A stretch of 64,000 nucleotides of DNA from VRUE01 sp963718755 (GCA_963718755.1 OY970376.1:992001-1056000), one strand, 5' to 3'; counted from the stretch's first letter, positions 49,655-58,280 are shown. Numbers and translations: made by a program. Notes: generated from the sequence alone by a model not told the origin.

Positions 49655-51967
49655 TCATCGCCCGCCGGCGCCCTGCATCGTCCGCATCAGCTCCAGGGCA
49701 CCGGCCTTGTGCAGCGGTTCGTTGAGGTTGCCGCACTTGGGGCTCTGCACGCAGGAGGGGCAGCCGGACTCGCAGGGGCACTCGCCGATCAGGCGCTCGG
49801 CGTCGCCGAGCAGGCGCTCGAACTGCTCGTAGCCGCGCAGCGTGATCCCGACCCCGCCGGGGTGGCCGTCGTAGATGAAGATCGTCGGGCGGCCGGTCTG
49901 GAAGTGGACGTTGGTCGAGAGGCCGCCGATGTCCCAGCGGTCGCACATCGCGATCAGCGGCAACACCGCGATCTGGCCGTGCTCGGTGGCGTGCAGGGCG
50001 CCGAGCAGGACGTCGGGCGGCAGCGCGCCGCTGACCCCCTCGGGCAGGACGTACCAGAGCGCCTGGGTGACGAAGTGCTGCTCGGGCAGCTCGAGGGCGA
50101 CGATGTCGATCGGCTCCTGCTCGGAGATCGAGACCCGCTGGAAGGCGATCACCTGCTCGCTGACCGAGACTTCGCCGAAATGCAGCTCGACCCCCGAGGT
50201 CGTGCGCTGCTCGCGCACCCGCTCGATGTAGATCTCGGTCTCCTTTTTCGGCCGCGTGTACCAGTCGCCGTCGAAGCGGGAGACGATCGCCCGCCGCCCC
50301 TCGATGTCGAGCTGCTCGACCTCATACGAGCGCCCCAGGTGCAGGTAGACGGCGCCGGGGTGGACCGTGGTGAAGGCGCGCTCGGACTCGACCAGGCCGA
50401 GCATCTCGCCCGAGTCGCGCTCGATCACCGCGACGGAGTCGGCCGAGGCCGAGCGCAGCGGGATCTTCGCCGCGACGAACTCGCTGCCGCGCGGCACCAG
50501 CCGCCCGCCGGTGCGGCGCAGCTGGCCGGCCGAGGCGAGCCGCTCGGCCCGCTCGCGCCAGCCATCGCCGAAGACCTTGTCGTCCTCCTCGCTCAGCGGC
50601 AGCTCGTAGGCGGCGGCGACCATGTGGCGGGAGGCGATCTGCTCGCTCTCGTGGTCGAGGATCGCCGCCTCGACAGGGCGGCCGACGAACTCGTCGGGGT
50701 GGCGGCAGAAGAACTGGTCGAGAGCGTCGGCGCCGGCGACGTAGACCGCGAGCCCACGCCGCTCTCGCCCGGCGCGGCCCCACATCTGGCGCAGGCTGGC
50801 GACGGTACCGGGGAAGGTGACGCAGATCGCCGCGTCGAGCTCGCCGATGTCGATGCCGAGCTCGAGCGCGTCGGTGGCGACGACGGCGAGCAGCTCGCCC
50901 CCGGTGAGCTTGGCCTCGATCTCGCGCCGCTGCTGCGGCGTGTAGCCGCCGCGATAGGGGGCGATCCGGGCCGCCAGCTCGGGCTTGCCGCGCCGCTCCA
51001 GCGCCTCCTTGGTGAAGCGCTGGATCAGCTCGATCCCGCGCCGGCTTTTGAGGAAGCAGATCGTCCGCACCCCCTGGGTGACCAGCTCGGCCAAGAGGTC
51101 CGCCGACTCGGAGAGGGCCGAGCGCCGCGTGCCGCTCGCCTTGTCGATCAGCGGCGGGTTCCACATCGCGATCTCGCGGCCGCTGCGCGGGGCGCCGTCG
51201 TCGTCGATCAGCTCGAAGGGCTCGCCGACGAGGCGCTCGGCGAGTTCGACCGGGTTGGCGATCGTCGCCGAGGCGAGCAGGAAGCGCGGCTCGGCGCCGT
51301 AGGCGCGCGCCAGCCGGCGCAGCCGGCGCAGCACGTTGGCGACGTGGGAGCCGAAGACGCCGCGGTAGGTGTGCGCCTCGTCGACCACGACCCAGCCGAG
51401 GTTGGCGAGGAAGTCCCCCCAGCTCTTGTGGTTGGGCAGCAGACCGACGTGGAGCATGTCCGGGTTGGTGAGGACGAGGTTGTTGCGGCGGCGGATCGAG
51501 GGCCGCTCCTCGCGCGGCGTGTCGCCATCGTAGATCGCCTCGCGCAGACCGGGCGGGCGCAGCGTCGCCAGCTTGCGTGCCTGGTCCTGCGCCAAGGCCT
51601 TGGTTGGGTAGAGGTAGAGCGCCCGGCGCTTCGGATCGGCGGCGATGCCGTTGAGTACTGGCAGGTTGAAAGCGAGGCTCTTGCCCGATGCGGTGCCGCT
51701 GGTGATCACCAGGTTGGAGGCGGCGGCTGCTTTCAGCGCATCGCGCTGATGCGAGTAGAGGCGCTTGATGCCGACCCTGCCCAGCGCCTCGACCAGGCCC
51801 GGGTCGAGCGAACGCGGCATCGCCACCGGCTTGGCCTTGCGCTCCGGCTCGCTGCTTTCGGCGACGATGCGGCCGTCTCGCCGCGCGGGGTCGATCGCAA
51901 TAGACCATCTGGCGAACCCGGAGGCCGCCAGGCTGTGTCCTCGCTCGACTGTCTGCGGGTCACGCAC
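49655..51967 (-). CDS. MrfA/YprA-type DEAD-like helicase with C-terminal Zn domain
   Basis: 770 residues. RLYSHQRDAL (Q-like), SGTASGKSLAFNLP (Walker A), TNPDMLHVGLL, VVVDEAHTYRGVFG (DEAH box), LLASATIANP (motif III), ATDALELGIDIG and QMWGRAGRERRG (motifs V and VI). The end has CPCESGCPSCVQSPKCGN, the four-Cys MrfA/DUF1998-type zinc site. Homologues such as B. subtilis MrfA act in mitomycin C crosslink repair. GTG at 51965-51967 overlaps the folP stop by one base. DNA-damage regulation by the PafB-PafC protein in this window is plausible but unproven. Confidence 0.87.
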   Translation of the reverse strand: MRDPQTVERGHSLAASGFARWSIAIDPARRDGRIVAESSEPERKAKPVAMPRSLDPGLVEALGRVGIKRLYSHQRDALKAAAASNLVITSGTASGKSLAFNLPVLNGIAADPKRRALYLYPTKALAQDQARKLATLRPPGLREAIYDGDTPREERPSIRRRNNLVLTNPDMLHVGLLPNHKSWGDFLANLGWVVVDEAHTYRGVFGSHVANVLRRLRRLARAYGAEPRFLLASATIANPVELAERLVGEPFELIDDDGAPRSGREIAMWNPPLIDKASGTRRSALSESADLLAELVTQGVRTICFLKSRRGIELIQRFTKEALERRGKPELAARIAPYRGGYTPQQRREIEAKLTGGELLAVVATDALELGIDIGELDAAICVTFPGTVASLRQMWGRAGRERRGLAVYVAGADALDQFFCRHPDEFVGRPVEAAILDHESEQIASRHMVAAAYELPLSEEDDKVFGDGWRERAERLASAGQLRRTGGRLVPRGSEFVAAKIPLRSASADSVAVIERDSGEMLGLVESERAFTTVHPGAVYLHLGRSYEVEQLDIEGRRAIVSRFDGDWYTRPKKETEIYIERVREQRTTSGVELHFGEVSVSEQVIAFQRVSISEQEPIDIVALELPEQHFVTQALWYVLPEGVSGALPPDVLLGALHATEHGQIAVLPLIAMCDRWDIGGLSTNVHFQTGRPTIFIYDGHPGGVGITLRGYEQFERLLGDAERLIGECPCESGCPSCVQSPKCGNLNEPLHKAGALELMRTMQGAGGR

Positions 51968-52911
51968 TAACTGTGCGCTCCCCTTGCCAGTCTCCCTGCG
52001 TCCTTGCCTGGCAACCTCCGGATTGCGCCAGAGACCTTCACCGCCTGCAAGGTCGAACGATCATGGATACGGAGGATGTCCGCTCCCTCGCGCACGGCGA
52101 GCGCCGCCGCAGCAACAGTGCCCCACTCGCGCTCGCCTGCCGGCAGGCGCTCCTCCCAGCTGCCGCCGAGTACCGCGCCGATGAAGTCCTTGCGCGAGAG
52201 AGACACATAGAGCGGCAACCCGAGCGCCCCCAGCTCACGCAGCCGCCGCAGGATCTCCAGGTCCTGCTCGGCGCTCAGGTCGAAGTCGAGTCCGGGATCG
52301 ATCGCGATCTGCTCCTCGGCCACTCCAAGTCGCGAGGCCAGCTCGACTCTCCCCCCGAACCACGACTTCAGGTGCTCGACTATGTCGCCGTATGAACGCG
52401 GTGGCCGATCGACACGCGGCGGCCCCTCGATGTGCATCAGCACGTAACCGCACCCCGTCTCCGCCACCAGTTCGAACATCTCCTCCGAGCCACCGGAGAT
52501 GTCGTTGACGGCAACCGCCCCCGCCGCCAGCGCGCGCCGCGCCACCTCGACCGAGAAGGTGTCGGCGGAGATCGGCACCCCCGAGGCGGCCAGCCCTTCG
52601 ATCGCCGGGACCAGCGCCGCGGCCTCTTCCTCGGCGCCAACCGGCGGTCCGCTGCGCGCCGCCACGGCGCCGACGTCGAGCATCTCGAAGCCCTCCTCAA
52701 TCAGCCTTTGCCCGTCTGCAATCGCCCCCGCGGGGGTGACGCTCCGCGCCCCCTCGAACATCGAGTCGGCGGTGACGTTGACGATCCCGGCGGCGATCGG
52801 CTGGGCGAGGTCGAGGGTCCGATCGGCGAGCTTCCAGGATGGAACAACTGGATCGCGCTCCGCTCCCTCGCGAGGGGTCAGATTTCGACGCATCGGTCGC
52901 TCCGCGCTCAC
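51967..52911 (-). CDS. Divergent dihydropteroate synthase-family protein
   Basis: 314 residues from GTG 52911 (ATG at 52891-52893 is in frame as alternative). The TIM barrel of FolP is clear: AGIVNVTADSMFEGA, PISADTFSVEVARRAL, AVNDISGGSEE, VLMHIEGPP, IAIDPGLDFDL, SLSRKDFIGAVLGG and ILRIHDRST. Two substrate loops differ from the standard: NVTPDSF is here NVTADSM, and the GGESTRPG loop is VGAVAARSGPP. Catalysis of pterin-pABA joining is therefore uncertain; actinobacteria have non-synthase FolP paralogues. It is coupled to the helicase gene. Confidence 0.75.
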   Translation of the reverse strand: MSAERPMRRNLTPREGAERDPVVPSWKLADRTLDLAQPIAAGIVNVTADSMFEGARSVTPAGAIADGQRLIEEGFEMLDVGAVAARSGPPVGAEEEAAALVPAIEGLAASGVPISADTFSVEVARRALAAGAVAVNDISGGSEEMFELVAETGCGYVLMHIEGPPRVDRPPRSYGDIVEHLKSWFGGRVELASRLGVAEEQIAIDPGLDFDLSAEQDLEILRRLRELGALGLPLYVSLSRKDFIGAVLGGSWEERLPAGEREWGTVAAAALAVREGADILRIHDRSTLQAVKVSGAIRRLPGKDAGRLARGAHS

Positions 52912-52916
52912 GGCGC

Positions 52917-52923
52917 TACCGTA
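52917..52923. promoter_or_regulatory. Palindromic divergent -10 region
   Basis: GCTACCGTAGC (52916-52926 region) gives TACGGT on the minus strand, 6 nt before GTG 52911, and TACCGT on the plus strand, 12 nt before ATG 52935. Both divergent genes can use the same symmetrical element. Confidence 0.45.
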
Positions 52924-52934
52924 GCGACCGCACC

Positions 52935-53750
52935 ATGGCCCTGCGATGCGTCTACACCGATCTCGACGGCACCCTGCTTGGACAGGGAGCTTCGCTCTAC
53001 CGTGACGCCGAGGGCGGCTTCTCGCTGGCCCAGTCGCGCGGCCTCGAGGCCTGCCACCGGGCCGGGGTCGAGGTCGTGATCATGTCCGGCCGCCGCGAGC
53101 CCCAGGTCCACGAGGCCGCCCGCCTGATGGGCCAGACCTCCTACATCTACGAGGCCGGCTGCGCCTTCGTGATCGACGGCGAGACGACGCTGCTGACCGG
53201 CGGCCTCGTCCCCGACGAGGAGGGGACCGTCTACGAGAAGATAGAGCGGCGGGGCATCCCCAAGCGGCTCTTCGAGCACTTCGAGGGGCGGCTGGAGTAC
53301 CACGCCCCCTGGCACCACGGCCGCGTCCTCTCCCACCTCTTCCGCGGCAAGGTCGACGTCGATGAGGCCAACGAGCTGCTAGCCGCCGATGGTCACGACG
53401 ACCTGCGCCTGCTCGACAACGGCGCGATCGGGCGTGAGATGCCGGTCATCGAAGGGCCCACCCACGCCTACCACCTGGTGCCGCAGATCGTCAGCAAGGC
53501 GAACGCCGTCGCCGCCCACGCGCGGGCCCGCGGCTTCGACCCGGCGGAGTGCATCGCCGTCGGCGACTCGATCGAGGACCTCGAGGTCGCCGCCGCGGTC
53601 GGCCGCTTCTTCGTCGTCGCCAACGGCCCCCTGCGCGACCCGGCCCTGCGCGCCGCGCTCGGCGCCTGGGACAACGCCACCGTCACCGAGGGGGCGATGG
53701 GTGATGGCTTCTACGAGGCGATCGTTTCGACGCTGATCGAGCGCCGCTGA
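52935..53750 (+). CDS. HAD-superfamily (Cof/IIB-type) phosphatase
   Basis: 271 residues. Motif I is VYTDLDGTLLG (nucleophile and acid Asp), motif II VVIMSGRREPQ, then a cap domain with IYEAGCAFVIDGETTLLTG, and the closing loop IVSKANAVAAHARARG with motif IV AVGDSIEDLEVAAAVG. These enzymes dephosphorylate sugar phosphates or nucleotides; mannosyl-3-phosphoglycerate phosphatase-like members share the layout. Substrate unknown. Divergent from folP with 23 nt between start codons. Confidence 0.85.
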   Translation: MALRCVYTDLDGTLLGQGASLYRDAEGGFSLAQSRGLEACHRAGVEVVIMSGRREPQVHEAARLMGQTSYIYEAGCAFVIDGETTLLTGGLVPDEEGTVYEKIERRGIPKRLFEHFEGRLEYHAPWHHGRVLSHLFRGKVDVDEANELLAADGHDDLRLLDNGAIGREMPVIEGPTHAYHLVPQIVSKANAVAAHARARGFDPAECIAVGDSIEDLEVAAAVGRFFVVANGPLRDPALRAALGAWDNATVTEGAMGDGFYEAIVSTLIERR

Positions 53751-53768
53751 GCCCCACCCCGGGCCAGC

Positions 53769-53774
53769 TAGTAT
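53769..53774 (+). promoter_or_regulatory. -10 element before the DtxR-family gene
   Basis: TAGTAT ends 7 nt before ATG 53782, the leaderless spacing. Confidence 0.45.
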
Positions 53775-53781
53775 CGAGCCG

Positions 53782-54488
53782 ATGAGTGACGCGACCGTCG
53801 CCGAGCAGGAGTACCTGGAGATCATGTTCTGGCTGGAGGAGGCCGGGCTGCCGATGACCGGCGCCAACATCGCCCGCGCGATGCAGCTCTCTCCCCCACC
53901 GTGCACGAGATGGTCGGCCGCCTCGTCGGCGACGGCTACGTCGAGCGCAATCCCGACAAATCACTCACCTTCACCGCCTCCGGGCGCGAGCACGCCAGCC
54001 ACATCGTCCGCCGCCATCGCATGATCGAGCGCTTCCTCACCGACGTCCTCGGCATCCCCTGGGACGAGGTGCACGAGGAGGCGGAGCGGATCGAGCACGC
54101 GATGTCGCCGGTGCTGGAGGAGCGGATGCGCGCCGCGATCGGCGACGCGACGACCTGTCCGCACGGGCACCCGATCGTCGAGGGCGTGCGCGAGACCGGC
54201 TCACTGCTGGCCGACGTCGAGGTCGGCGCCAAGGTCCATGTGCTGCGCTTCGAGAACGAGGCCGAGGAGCTCCTGCACTACCTCAAAGCGGCCGGCCTCG
54301 AGCCGGGGCTGGAGGGGACGGTCGAGGCCTCCGACGAGGAGGGCATCACGATCGCCTCCGCCGACGGCACCCACACAGTCTCGCGCAGCGTCGCCGAGAC
54401 GGTCTCGGTCCGCGCCGACCCGGCGCCGCCGCCACGAGCGGCAATCCCGGAGCAGCTGGTGCTCTCCAGCGACCGCTACGGCCGCTGA
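53782..54488 (+). pseudogene. DtxR/MntR-family metal-dependent regulator, interrupted by a -1 frameshift
   Basis: The first frame reads EYLEIMFWLEEAG and NIARAMQLSPP, then the homology moves to the next frame: VHEMVGRLVGDGYVERN, GREHASHIVRRHRMIERFL, DEVHEEAERIEHAMS and a C-terminal FeoA/SH3-like part. Adding one C to the CCCCC run at 53893-53897 restores a 235-residue protein with SPPTVHEM. Metal ligands by alignment to the family are Glu (EYLE), His, Glu, Glu and His; Glu sits where DtxR has Cys102, as in Mn-sensing MntR. It may be a real lesion or a homopolymer sequencing error. Confidence 0.8.
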
Positions 54489-54491
54489 GAA

Positions 54492-55178
54492 TCAGCTGGG
54501 AATCGATACCGCGACGATCGGCTCGCTGGTCGGCTGCTCGCTGCCGCCGCGCGGCTCGGCGGTGACCATCACCGCGTCGACCCCCTCCATGTCGTCGATC
54601 ACCGCGGTTGCCGTGCCGTCGGGATTGGGCACGAACAGCGTCGTCGCCGATTCGACCCGCTCGCCGCGCTGAACCCACGCCTGCAGGACCTCGTCAGCGG
54701 GCAGCTGGTGCAAGTTGGCGAGCCGCAGCGTGCCGCTGTCGCCTTCGCTGATCATCTTCGCCGTCACCGCGGGAGGCTTCCCGACCGCAACGGTGGTCGC
54801 GTCCGATCCGCCCTCGCCGCCGTCGCGAAGCGCGTAGCCGGCGACCGCCGCCGCCAGCAGGGCGACCACGGCGAGGCCGGCGAGTGGCCGCAGACCGAGC
54901 GAGCGCCGCTTCCAGGCGAAGCCGTTTGCCGGCCGCTTCGCCTTCGCGTCGGCCTCGATCTCGCCCATGATCCGCGCCCGCAACCTGGCCGGAGGGTCAG
55001 TGGGCTCGACCGCCTCGGGCAGCGTCTGCACCGCTGGGCGCAGCCACTCGAGCTCGGTGCGGCACTCCTCGCAGCCGGCGAGGTGCTGCTCCAACGCAGC
55101 CGTCTCACCTGGCTCCAGCGCACCCAGCAGGTAGGCGGCCAGCTCGTCGCGGTGTCCTTGGTGATCTCTCTCGTTCAT
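54492..55178 (-). CDS. RskA-type anti-sigma factor
   Basis: 228 residues. The N-terminal zinc-finger-like anti-sigma domain has LAAYLLGALEPGETAALEQHLAGCEECRTEL split by the HxxxCxxC pattern. One membrane segment (about residues 98-116, LAGLAVVALLAAAVAGYAL) separates it from an outside RskA-like domain (LRLANLHQLPADEVLQAWV, DGTATAVI, VTAEPRGGSEQP). It should hold the ECF sigma factor at the membrane until a signal triggers release. ATGA overlap with the sigma gene (55175-55178). Confidence 0.87.
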   Translation of the reverse strand: MNERDHQGHRDELAAYLLGALEPGETAALEQHLAGCEECRTELEWLRPAVQTLPEAVEPTDPPARLRARIMGEIEADAKAKRPANGFAWKRRSLGLRPLAGLAVVALLAAAVAGYALRDGGEGGSDATTVAVGKPPAVTAKMISEGDSGTLRLANLHQLPADEVLQAWVQRGERVESATTLFVPNPDGTATAVIDDMEGVDAVMVTAEPRGGSEQPTSEPIVAVSIPS

Positions 55179-55741
55179 GCCAGCCCCTCCGCCAGTCGTC
55201 CCCGGATCTTCTCCAAGCCAAGTCGCATCCGTCCCTTCACCGTGCCCAGGGGAACCCCGAGCATCGAGGCGATCTCCGACTGGCTGAAGCCGCCGAAGTA
55301 AGCCAGCTCGATCACCTTCGACTGCTCACCGGGCAGCTCGCCAAGCGCGCCACGGATCTCGCGCGTGGTCTCACGCCGCAGCGCCTCCTCGTCGGTGGAG
55401 TCACCCGAGGCCCGCTGCTCGAGCGCCGCTTCGTCGTCGAAGCCCAGGCTCGGCGCTTTGCCCGAGCGGCTGCGCAGCAGGTCGATTGCCCGGTTGCGGA
55501 CGATCCCCAGCGTCCAGGAGCGGACGCTTCCCCGCGCCCGGTCGTAGCGAGCGCCGCTGCGCCAGATCGAGACGAAGGCCTCCTGCGTGACGTCCTCGGC
55601 CGCCGCCCGCTCACCGACGATCCTGTAGGCAAGCGAGTAGGCGGCGGTGCCGTGACGGTCGTAGAAGACCTCGAAGGCGCCGGTGTCCTTCCCGCCGATC
55701 AGCGGCATCAGCTCCTCGTCGGCCAGTCGCTCGGGCTTCAT
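55175..55741 (-). CDS. ECF sigma factor (SigK/RpoE type)
   Basis: 188 residues. Region 2: FEVFYDRHGTAAYSLAYRIVGERAAAEDVTQEAFVSIW in two parts, with the -10 binding helix RSWTLGIVRNRAIDLLR. Region 4: LPGEQSKVIELAYFGGFSQ and SEIASMLGVPLGTVKGRMRLGLEKIR. It sits between two ferritin-like genes and its own anti-sigma gene, with ATGA overlaps on both sides, so the four genes form one translationally coupled operon (57087-54492). Possibly autoregulated from the candidate promoter at 57122-57149. Confidence 0.92.
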   Translation of the reverse strand: MKPERLADEELMPLIGGKDTGAFEVFYDRHGTAAYSLAYRIVGERAAAEDVTQEAFVSIWRSGARYDRARGSVRSWTLGIVRNRAIDLLRSRSGKAPSLGFDDEAALEQRASGDSTDEEALRRETTREIRGALGELPGEQSKVIELAYFGGFSQSEIASMLGVPLGTVKGRMRLGLEKIRGRLAEGLA

Positions 55742-56376
55742 TGGATAAAGGGTTCCACCGCCTTCAGCACCTGCGCCTTGCTCAGGGTCGGGTCGAAAGC
55801 CTCCGGCGACGGTTCGGCTTCGTTCTGGAGGCGGATCGCCGCCGCGTGCCGGGCCTCGACCTGGACGATCGAGCCGGCGGCGCCGAGGACTTCCTTCGAC
55901 TTGATTTGCGGCGCGGCGCCGTTGTAGGCGCTGACGCCGGTGTCCTCGAAGGTCTGCGCCAGCTCGAGGAATTCCGCCGTGTTGCTGTAGGGGAAGTCGA
56001 ATTTCGGCGCCGCCACCGGCTTGCCCCCGAGCTTCTTGATCGTCGCGGTCAGCGCCTTGACGTGTTCGTCCTCGTCACGACCGACCAGGTCGATCAGGCT
56101 CTTCAGCTCGCCGCTCGCCCCAGCCCGGCGCTTGGCTTCCCGGTAGAAGCTCGACTCCAGGTACTCGAGGGTGAGGGCGAAGTTGAGGATGCCGACGTCG
56201 CCGCCGCCCGACATCGCCAGCGCCCGGCTGACGAACGGGGCTACGGACATGGCGCCGTAAACGGCGCCGGCGGCCAGCGCCCCTTTGAGGATCACCTCGC
56301 TGCGCGAGAGATCCTCGCCCTCGGCATCGACATGGACTTCGGCGAGCCCCGGCTGTGCCAGTTCTTCGTTTCGCAT
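55738..56376 (-). CDS. Ferritin-like di-iron protein, membrane-bound or exported
   Basis: 212 residues. A hydrophobic segment (ILKGALAAGAVYGAMSVAPF) near the start may be an anchor or export signal. The four-helix di-iron set is complete: LEYLESSFY (Glu), RDEDEHVKAL (ExxH), AQTFEDTGVSAY (Glu) and IVQVEARHAAAI (ExxH). GAAAGGAGACC-type ribosome binding sequence (GGAG) precedes ATG 56376. It overlaps the sigma gene by ATGA. Ferritin-like proteins oxidise iron or scavenge peroxide; here the coupling to a sigma/anti-sigma pair suggests a stress sensor or effector, which is inference. Confidence 0.82.
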   Translation of the reverse strand: MRNEELAQPGLAEVHVDAEGEDLSRSEVILKGALAAGAVYGAMSVAPFVSRALAMSGGGDVGILNFALTLEYLESSFYREAKRRAGASGELKSLIDLVGRDEDEHVKALTATIKKLGGKPVAAPKFDFPYSNTAEFLELAQTFEDTGVSAYNGAAPQIKSKEVLGAAGSIVQVEARHAAAIRLQNEAEPSPEAFDPTLSKAQVLKAVEPFIQ

Positions 56377-56406
56377 CGCGGTCTCCTTTCGCGTCCGCTC
56401 GCCGGC

Positions 56407-57087
56407 TCAGGCGACGATGAACGGTTCGACGGATTTGAGGACGGTCGCCGCGTCGGCCGGTTTGGCAAACGCCCCGTCCGGCGTGATCGACTTGCCCAGC
56501 AGGGTGTTCAGCGCGGCCGAGTGGCGCCCCTCGACGCTGTGGATCGAGAGCGCCGGGGCCAGCACCGCCGGGCTCTTGATGTTCGCCGCCTGGCCCAGGT
56601 AGGCGGCGGCGCCGAGGTTCTCGACGGTTCCCGCCAGTTCGAGCACCGACTTGGCGCTTTTCAGCGGGAATTCGGTTTTCGGCGCCGGCGCCGGCTTGCC
56701 GCCGAGTTTCTTGACGAAGGCGGTGAGAGCGCTGACGTGTTCGGCCTCCTCTTTGCCGAATTTCCTGATCGTCGCCAGGTCGGAGCCCTTGAAGAGCCCG
56801 CTCTTGACGACATCGGCGTAGAAGGCCGTCTCCAGGTACTCGAGGGTCAGCGCGTAGTTGAGGATGCCGACGTCGCCCTTGCCGAATTCTTCTTCGATCA
56901 CGGCTTCGGTGCTGCCCCCGCCGCCGCTTCCGGCCATCATCGTCGTCATCTCGTCGTCATCGCTGCCGCAGGCGGCGAGGAACGCGGCAGCGGCAGCAGA
57001 GCCACCGCCCAGGGCGAGGAACTTGCGCCGTGAGACCGGGTCCTTCGCCACGCGGCTGAGCGCATTCGCTTCATTCTGAGGAGCCAT
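56407..57087 (-). CDS. Tat-exported ferritin-like lipoprotein
   Basis: 226 residues. The Tat motif SRRKFLALGG and lipobox FLAACGS show export of a folded protein and lipid anchoring on the outer face. The ligands of a di-iron site are present: LEYLETAFY (Glu), KEEAEHVSAL (ExxH), TVENLGAAAY (Glu) and SVEGRHSAAL (ExxH). The fold is closely similar to that of the product of 55738-56376. ATG 57087 follows AGGAGG at 5 nt, a good ribosome binding site and unusual in a window where many starts seem leaderless. First gene of the sigma operon. Confidence 0.85.
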   Translation of the reverse strand: MAPQNEANALSRVAKDPVSRRKFLALGGGSAAAAAFLAACGSDDDEMTTMMAGSGGGGSTEAVIEEEFGKGDVGILNYALTLEYLETAFYADVVKSGLFKGSDLATIRKFGKEEAEHVSALTAFVKKLGGKPAPAPKTEFPLKSAKSVLELAGTVENLGAAAYLGQAANIKSPAVLAPALSIHSVEGRHSAALNTLLGKSITPDGAFAKPADAATVLKSVEPFIVA

Positions 57088-57121
57088 GCTGCCCTCCTGA
57101 TCGCAGTTGGGGTTCTCCCCC

Positions 57122-57149
57122 ACTACGGAGGCAGCCGGCGAAACGGATC
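57122..57149 (-). promoter_or_regulatory. Candidate ECF sigma promoter for the ferritin-sigma operon
   Basis: On the minus strand GATCCG (57149-57144) and CGTAGT (57127-57122) are separated by 16 nt, the spacing typical of ECF promoters; the leader to ATG 57087 is about 30 nt and contains the AGGAGG site. Specific recognition by the encoded sigma factor is a guess. Confidence 0.4.
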
Positions 57150-57168
57150 AGCGAGGTGCGGGCGGGGG

Positions 57169-58272
57169 CTAGGCGGGAGAACCGGCGCGGACCCGCTCCA
57201 GAGCGCGGGCGATGCGGGCGATGCCCTCCGGAATCCGCTCCGGCGGCACGCTGGCAAAGGAGAGGCGCAGGCTGCTCTCGCCTCCCTCGATCATGAAATC
57301 GGGGCCGGCGACGAAGGCGACGCCCTCGCCCTTGGCCTCGGCGAGCAGAGTCGGCGTGTCGGTGCCGGGTGAGAGGTCGAGCCAGAGGAAGTAGCCGCCC
57401 TCGGGGACGACGAACTCGGCCTCGGGGAGCTGCTCGCGCAGCGCCCCGACCAGGGCGTCGCACCGATCGCGGAGCGCTCCCTTGACGAACTCGATATTCG
57501 AGTCCAGACCGCCCGACCGGCACAGCTCCAGGACGACCGACTCGGCCAGCATGTTGGGTGAGATATAGGTCTCGTTGGCGCGCTTGGCCAGCTTCGCGAT
57601 CACCTCGCCGGGCCCGGCGAGGTAGCCGACCCGGACTCCGGGGCTGACCGTCTTGGAAAACGACGAGGCGTGGACGACGCGGTCGGCGGTGTCGATCGAG
57701 AGCATCGACTCCAACGCCTCGCCCTCGAAGGGGAGCTCGCGGTAGGGGTCGTCCTCGAAGATCCAGAAGCCGTGCTCGGCGGCGAGCTCTACCAGGCGCG
57801 TCCGCTTCCCCGCTGAGAGGGTGCAGCCAGCCGGATTGTGGAAGTTGGGGATGACGTGGGCGAGCACGATCGGCCCGTCATCTAGTGCTGCTTCGAAGGC
57901 GCCGATGTCCAGCCCGTCTGCCTCCAAGGGCACCGGCACCAGCTCGACTCCAAGGCGCTGCAACATCAGGAGCGTGCGGTCGTAGGTCGGCTGCTCGACC
58001 ACGACTCGGTCGCCAGGCTCGAGCAGGTGCTCGAAGAGCATCCACCCGGCCTCGAGAGAGCCGTTGGCGACCATCACCTGGCCGGCGTCGAGCCCCCCGT
58101 GCCGCTCCGCGATCCACTCGCAGAGCCCCGGATGGCCGATCCCGGTGCCGTAGGAGAGCGCCTTTTCCCAATCCTGGGCAAGGGCCACGGCAGCAGCATC
58201 GCGCACCGCATCCTTGGGCAGGATGTCGGCGCTGGGCGCGCCGCGAGCGAATGAAATCGTGTCCCCAGCCAT
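57169..58272 (-). CDS. PLP-dependent aminotransferase, class I/II (LysN/MocR-like)
   Basis: 367 residues. MVANGSLEAGWMLFEHLL, VVVEQPTYDRTLLML, HVIPNFHNPAGCTLS, WIFEDDPYRELPF and SSFSKTVSPGVRVGYL (PLP Lys) are the family series, with LRLSFASVPPE near the end. The nearest known types are 2-aminoadipate/aromatic transaminases and the MocR enzymatic domain; no HTH is present. ATG at 58270-58272 was chosen since the fold begins there; TAGTGT lies 8 nt upstream. The frame runs far upstream but only through the opposite-strand gene. Substrate unknown. Confidence 0.85.
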   Translation of the reverse strand: MAGDTISFARGAPSADILPKDAVRDAAAVALAQDWEKALSYGTGIGHPGLCEWIAERHGGLDAGQVMVANGSLEAGWMLFEHLLEPGDRVVVEQPTYDRTLLMLQRLGVELVPVPLEADGLDIGAFEAALDDGPIVLAHVIPNFHNPAGCTLSAGKRTRLVELAAEHGFWIFEDDPYRELPFEGEALESMLSIDTADRVVHASSFSKTVSPGVRVGYLAGPGEVIAKLAKRANETYISPNMLAESVVLELCRSGGLDSNIEFVKGALRDRCDALVGALREQLPEAEFVVPEGGYFLWLDLSPGTDTPTLLAEAKGEGVAFVAGPDFMIEGGESSLRLSFASVPPERIPEGIARIARALERVRAGSPA

Positions 58273-58280
58273 CGTTCCCG

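Noticed and set aside
49709..51970. 753-codon open frame antisense to the MrfA-type helicase
   Set aside because: Exact shadow of the helicase gene with composition bias and no family signature.
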